31,254 bases of DNA from CAZJFH01 sp964545205 (GTDB lineage: Bacteria > Pseudomonadota > Alphaproteobacteria > Rhodospirillales > Magnetospirillaceae): NCBI GenBank assembly GCA_964545205.1, contig CAZJFH010000060.1, positions 1 to 31,254 of the forward strand. The letters are read 5' to 3'. Below are positions 28,350-31,254 of the stretch, one piece after another; the first letter of the stretch is position 1, and every line of letters starts with the position of its first letter. Under the pieces are notes generated by a model. It did no database searches. It was not told where the DNA came from and was given only the letters and a program-made list of their open reading frames with translations. Both the position numbers and the translations under genes were made by a program.

Positions 28350-31254
28350 TCACTCCTCGCCTCCCTCGGTGCTTGCCCATTCCTTGACCCGCGCCAGATG
28401 CACGTAGTCGGAAAACCGCGGCGCCATGTCGGGGTGCGGGCGGGCCTGGTAGCGGGTGTCCGGCAGGTCGAAGACGGCGACCAGGGTCTGGACGCCGTCC
28501 AGCGCCTCGGCGGCGAGATTGGCGGGATCGGCGCCGGCCGACCTGATCTCGCCGCCGGGATCGCCGCCCTTCAGGCGCCAATATTCCAGCGCCGCGACCG
28601 GGGCCGCCGGCACGCCGTCGAAACCGCCGGCCGTCGCGATCGCTGCCTCGATGGGGAGCTGCGGCGCGTAGCCGGCGGCGACCTCCCTGGCCGAGGGCGG
28701 CGCGCCGGTCTTGTAGTCGATGATCGTCAGGCCGCCGTCGCGGCCGATGTCGATGCGGTCGGCGCGGGCGACCAGCTCGAACGGACCGCCCGGGCCGTTC
28801 AGCATGGTGGCGCCCTTGGCCTCGCAGACGGTGCGGGCGACGTCGGCGCGGCGCTCGGCCTCGACGCCGACGAACCAGGCGGCGATGCGCTCGAAGCGCG
28901 GCCACCAGAAGGCGTAGACGGTGGGCAAGGCCATCAGCGGCGCGAAGGCCTCGCGGCCGATCTCCAGCAGCTCGGCCAGCGCGTCGGGCGGCAGCGCCTT
29001 GGGGTGGCGCTTCAGGAGTTCCTCCAGCGCGCCGTGGACGATGCTGCCGTAATCGGCGGCGCCGGGATCGGCGTCGATCGGATCGAGCGCCTTCAGGCGG
29101 AGCACGTGCCTGGCGTAGATGGCGTAGGGATCGCGCATCCAGGTCTCGATCTCGGTCGCCGACAGCCGGCGCGGCCGCGCGGAGACCGGCGGGCACGGCG
29201 CCGGCGGCGGGGTCGGCGCGATGGCGTCGGGGCGGTCGAGGCGCGCGAACCAGTCGATCCACGGACCCGGCTGCGGCATGTCGAGGCCGCAGGCGCGCAG
29301 AACGGCGTCGAGGCGCAGCACCCAGCGCGAGGGCACCGTCGGCGCGCCCTCGACGCGGGCGGCGCGGGTCAGCACCACCTCGGGGGCGCAGAAGGCCTGC
29401 GCGAAATCGTGGGCGGCGAGGCCGATGCGGCGCTCGGGCGGCGGCAGGCCGAAGCTCTTGCGCATCGGCCGGCTCATCCACGGATCGGCGCCGGGGGCCG
29501 GCGGCCAGGTGCCCTCGTTGAGGCCGCCGAGGATGACCAGGTCGAGATGCTGCAGCCTTGCCTCGAGCTGGCCGAGGACGTGGATGCGCGGATGGCCGCC
29601 CCAGCGCGGCCGCACGACGCCGCCGGACAGCAGCACCGCGAACAACGGCGCGTAGTCGGCGCCGCGCATCGCGGGCAGCGCCGAGGCCGCCTCGGCCAGT
29701 TCGGCGACGAAGCCGGCCGCCGCCTCGCCGGCGTCGCCGGCCCACAGGCGCGCCGCACCCGGCAGGCGGTCGTCCTCGGCCAGCGCCTCGGCGAGCTGCA
29801 TGTGGGCGCGCAAGAGGTCCGACAGCGACGCCTCGTCGCGCGCCACCAGATCGGCGAAGGGCGCGGCCAGCGCCTCCAGCCGCGCCAGCCAGTCGTCCAT
29901 GGCGGCGTCCCAGCGGACGCGGTTCTCCTTGGCCCGCGTCGGCGCGGCGGCGCGGATGCCGGCGAAGCCGGGCGCCGGGCGCGGTCCGCGCAGCACCGCC
30001 GTCTCCAGCCGCCGCACCCGGCCGCGGAAGGCGCCGCGATCGGCGCCGCCGGCGGCCAGCGGATGCTTCAGCGCCGCCAGCACGGCGTGCGGGGCGCAGC
30101 GCTCGGCGACCATGTCGGCCAGCAGCACCAGGAACATGCCGGGCGCCGTCAGATGCAGCGGCTTGCCGCCGGAATCGTCGATCTCGACGCCCCAGCGGCG
30201 CATCTCGGCGGCGACGCGGCGGGCGAGGCCGCGGTCGGGGGTGACCAGGGCGGCGGTCTTCTCCGGCGTCTCGACGGCGTGGCGCAGCAGCAGCGCGATG
30301 GCGCCGGCCTCCTCGCGCGGCCCCGGACAGTCGAGCCGCGTCACCCCGTCGAGCGCGTCGGCGCCGATGCCGCGGGCGTCGCGCCAGCCGTCGGTGGTCG
30401 CGGCCGGGCGCAGCGCTTCCGATGCCAGCCGCGCCCGCGACAGCCGCGGCGCCGGCTTGTGCAGCCAGGGCCGCACGGCGCCGCGGTCGAGCCCCAGCCG
30501 GTCCAGCAGCGCCTTCATGCCGAACTGCGGGTGCGACTCGTCGACCGCCCGCCAGCCGTCCTCGTCGAGGTCGCGGTCGAGGCCGGGCAGCACCACCGCG
30601 CCCTGCGGCAGGCCGGCGACCACCGCCAGCAGCTCGGCGGTGGCCGGCATCGAGCCGGTGGAGCCGGCGGCGATCACCGGGAAATCCGGCGGCTGGCGGC
30701 GCCACTGCTCGGCCTGGGCGAGGATCAGCCGGCGGCGGCGCTCGGCGGCGTCCATCAGCCCCTGTTCCTTCAGGATCGCCGGCCAGTGCCTGGTCAGCAG
30801 GGCGAGGAAGTCGAGGGTGATCTGCCAGTGGGCGGCGTAATCCTCGGGCACCAGCCCCTTCAGCCCGTCGAGGCTCAGGCCCTCGGTCTGCACCTGGTCG
30901 AGCAGCCGGCCGAGTTCGCCGGCGAGCTGCGCCGCCTGGGCCGGACTCGGCCGCTCGCCGCCGCGCCCGGCCCCCATCGCCGCGATCAGCCGCGCCAGCA
31001 GCAGCTGGCGGCGCAGCGGCGAGACGGCCGGCGGCAGGTCGAGATCGACATCCGCCGGCCCCTCGTCGAGCAGCAGCATCTCGTCCTCGTCGAGCTCGCC
31101 GAGCGGCCGCAGGCGCGGCAGCAGCAGCGGCTTGCCGTGGCCGCGGCGCAGGAACGCCTCGCGCAGCGAGCGGCAGGCGCGCCGCGTCGGCAGCAGCACG
31201 AGATGGCGGGCGAGTTGCAGCGGATCGCCGCCGGTCTGCTGCAGCAGGCCGTCG
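28350..31254 (-). CDS. addB: Double-strand break repair protein AddB (partial, start outside window)
   Basis: The frame is open to the right edge, so about 968 C-terminal residues are present and the true start lies beyond the window. It is the second subunit of the AddAB helicase-nuclease. The visible N-terminal part holds GGDP…LARHLVLLPTRRACRSLREAFL, typical of AddB proteins just after their beginning, so little is missing. LDLVILGGLNEGTWPP is the conserved inactivated-helicase landmark. The C-terminal nuclease has VARADRIDIGRDGGLTIIDYKTGAPP, with catalytic Asp and Lys. It lies upstream of addA on the same strand, as expected for alphaproteobacterial AddAB. Confidence 0.95.
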   Translation of the reverse strand, partial: DGLLQQTGGDPLQLARHLVLLPTRRACRSLREAFLRRGHGKPLLLPRLRPLGELDEDEMLLLDEGPADVDLDLPPAVSPLRRQLLLARLIAAMGAGRGGERPSPAQAAQLAGELGRLLDQVQTEGLSLDGLKGLVPEDYAAHWQITLDFLALLTRHWPAILKEQGLMDAAERRRRLILAQAEQWRRQPPDFPVIAAGSTGSMPATAELLAVVAGLPQGAVVLPGLDRDLDEDGWRAVDESHPQFGMKALLDRLGLDRGAVRPWLHKPAPRLSRARLASEALRPAATTDGWRDARGIGADALDGVTRLDCPGPREEAGAIALLLRHAVETPEKTAALVTPDRGLARRVAAEMRRWGVEIDDSGGKPLHLTAPGMFLVLLADMVAERCAPHAVLAALKHPLAAGGADRGAFRGRVRRLETAVLRGPRPAPGFAGIRAAAPTRAKENRVRWDAAMDDWLARLEALAAPFADLVARDEASLSDLLRAHMQLAEALAEDDRLPGAARLWAGDAGEAAAGFVAELAEAASALPAMRGADYAPLFAVLLSGGVVRPRWGGHPRIHVLGQLEARLQHLDLVILGGLNEGTWPPAPGADPWMSRPMRKSFGLPPPERRIGLAAHDFAQAFCAPEVVLTRAARVEGAPTVPSRWVLRLDAVLRACGLDMPQPGPWIDWFARLDRPDAIAPTPPPAPCPPVSARPRRLSATEIETWMRDPYAIYARHVLRLKALDPIDADPGAADYGSIVHGALEELLKRHPKALPPDALAELLEIGREAFAPLMALPTVYAFWWPRFERIAAWFVGVEAERRADVARTVCEAKGATMLNGPGGPFELVARADRIDIGRDGGLTIIDYKTGAPPSAREVAAGYAPQLPIEAAIATAGGFDGVPAAPVAALEYWRLKGGDPGGEIRSAGADPANLAAEALDGVQTLVAVFDLPDTRYQARPHPDMAPRFSDYVHLARVKEWASTEGGEE

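Noticed and set aside
1..31254. tRNA, rRNA, CRISPR arrays, insertion sequences, prophage or toxin-antitoxin genes
   Set aside because: I looked for regular spaced repeats, transposase or integrase motifs and tRNA-like cloverleafs and saw none I could support by eye.

Overview
The window is a high-G+C, gene-dense stretch of an alphaproteobacterial chromosome. The gene orders argH-lptM-lysA followed by the TIGR02302 protein, ftsE-ftsX-ydcF-plsC, and trxA-addA-addB fit Rhodospirillales-like relatives. No 16S or other marker allows a firmer placement. I saw no tRNA, rRNA, CRISPR array, transposase or phage gene. Most of the window is stable housekeeping DNA, with one accessory-looking block at about 16.8-22.4 kb.

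Layout, left to right: the tail of etfA and a 3-hydroxyacyl-CoA dehydrogenase (beta-oxidation); a repeat-bearing gap; two tandem TlpA-like thioredoxins on the minus strand; argH, a small LptM-type lipoprotein and lysA on the plus strand; a large TIGR02302/DUF4175 membrane protein with a Gln/Gly repeat tract; a zinc-ribbon/DUF3426 protein divergent from ftsE; then ftsE, ftsX, a YdcF-like protein and plsC, tightly packed. Next, on the minus strand, come an alpha/beta hydrolase, a hybrid histidine kinase with two complete kinase cores, and a stand-alone receiver protein. A zinc-ribbon DNA polymerase IV follows on the plus strand.

The most interesting part is a seven-gene minus-strand operon, read from 22099 down to 16809. 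Its order is: octaheme cytochrome c of the tetrathionate reductase family, SoxY, SoxZ, a two-domain periplasmic rhodanese, a one-domain periplasmic rhodanese, a monoheme cytochrome c, and a YeeE/YedE-type transporter. SoxXA, SoxB and SoxCD are absent from the window. The set looks like a periplasmic sulfur-handling module: the SoxYZ carrier holds a sulfur intermediate, the cytochromes move electrons, the rhodaneses move sulfane sulfur, and the YeeE protein may import thiosulfate or a related species. Its upstream gap is unusually A+T-rich for this genome and holds three 20-bp dyad symmetries that could be operators.

Downstream are two tandem, membrane-anchored alpha/beta hydrolase paralogs, a strong bidirectional terminator, and a minus-strand DNA-repair/redox group (addB, running off the window edge, addA, trxA). 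Several intergenic gaps carry palindromic repeats: REP-like hairpins near 1.0 kb and 28.3 kb, and a 94-bp CACAGAGA-rich inverted repeat after argH.
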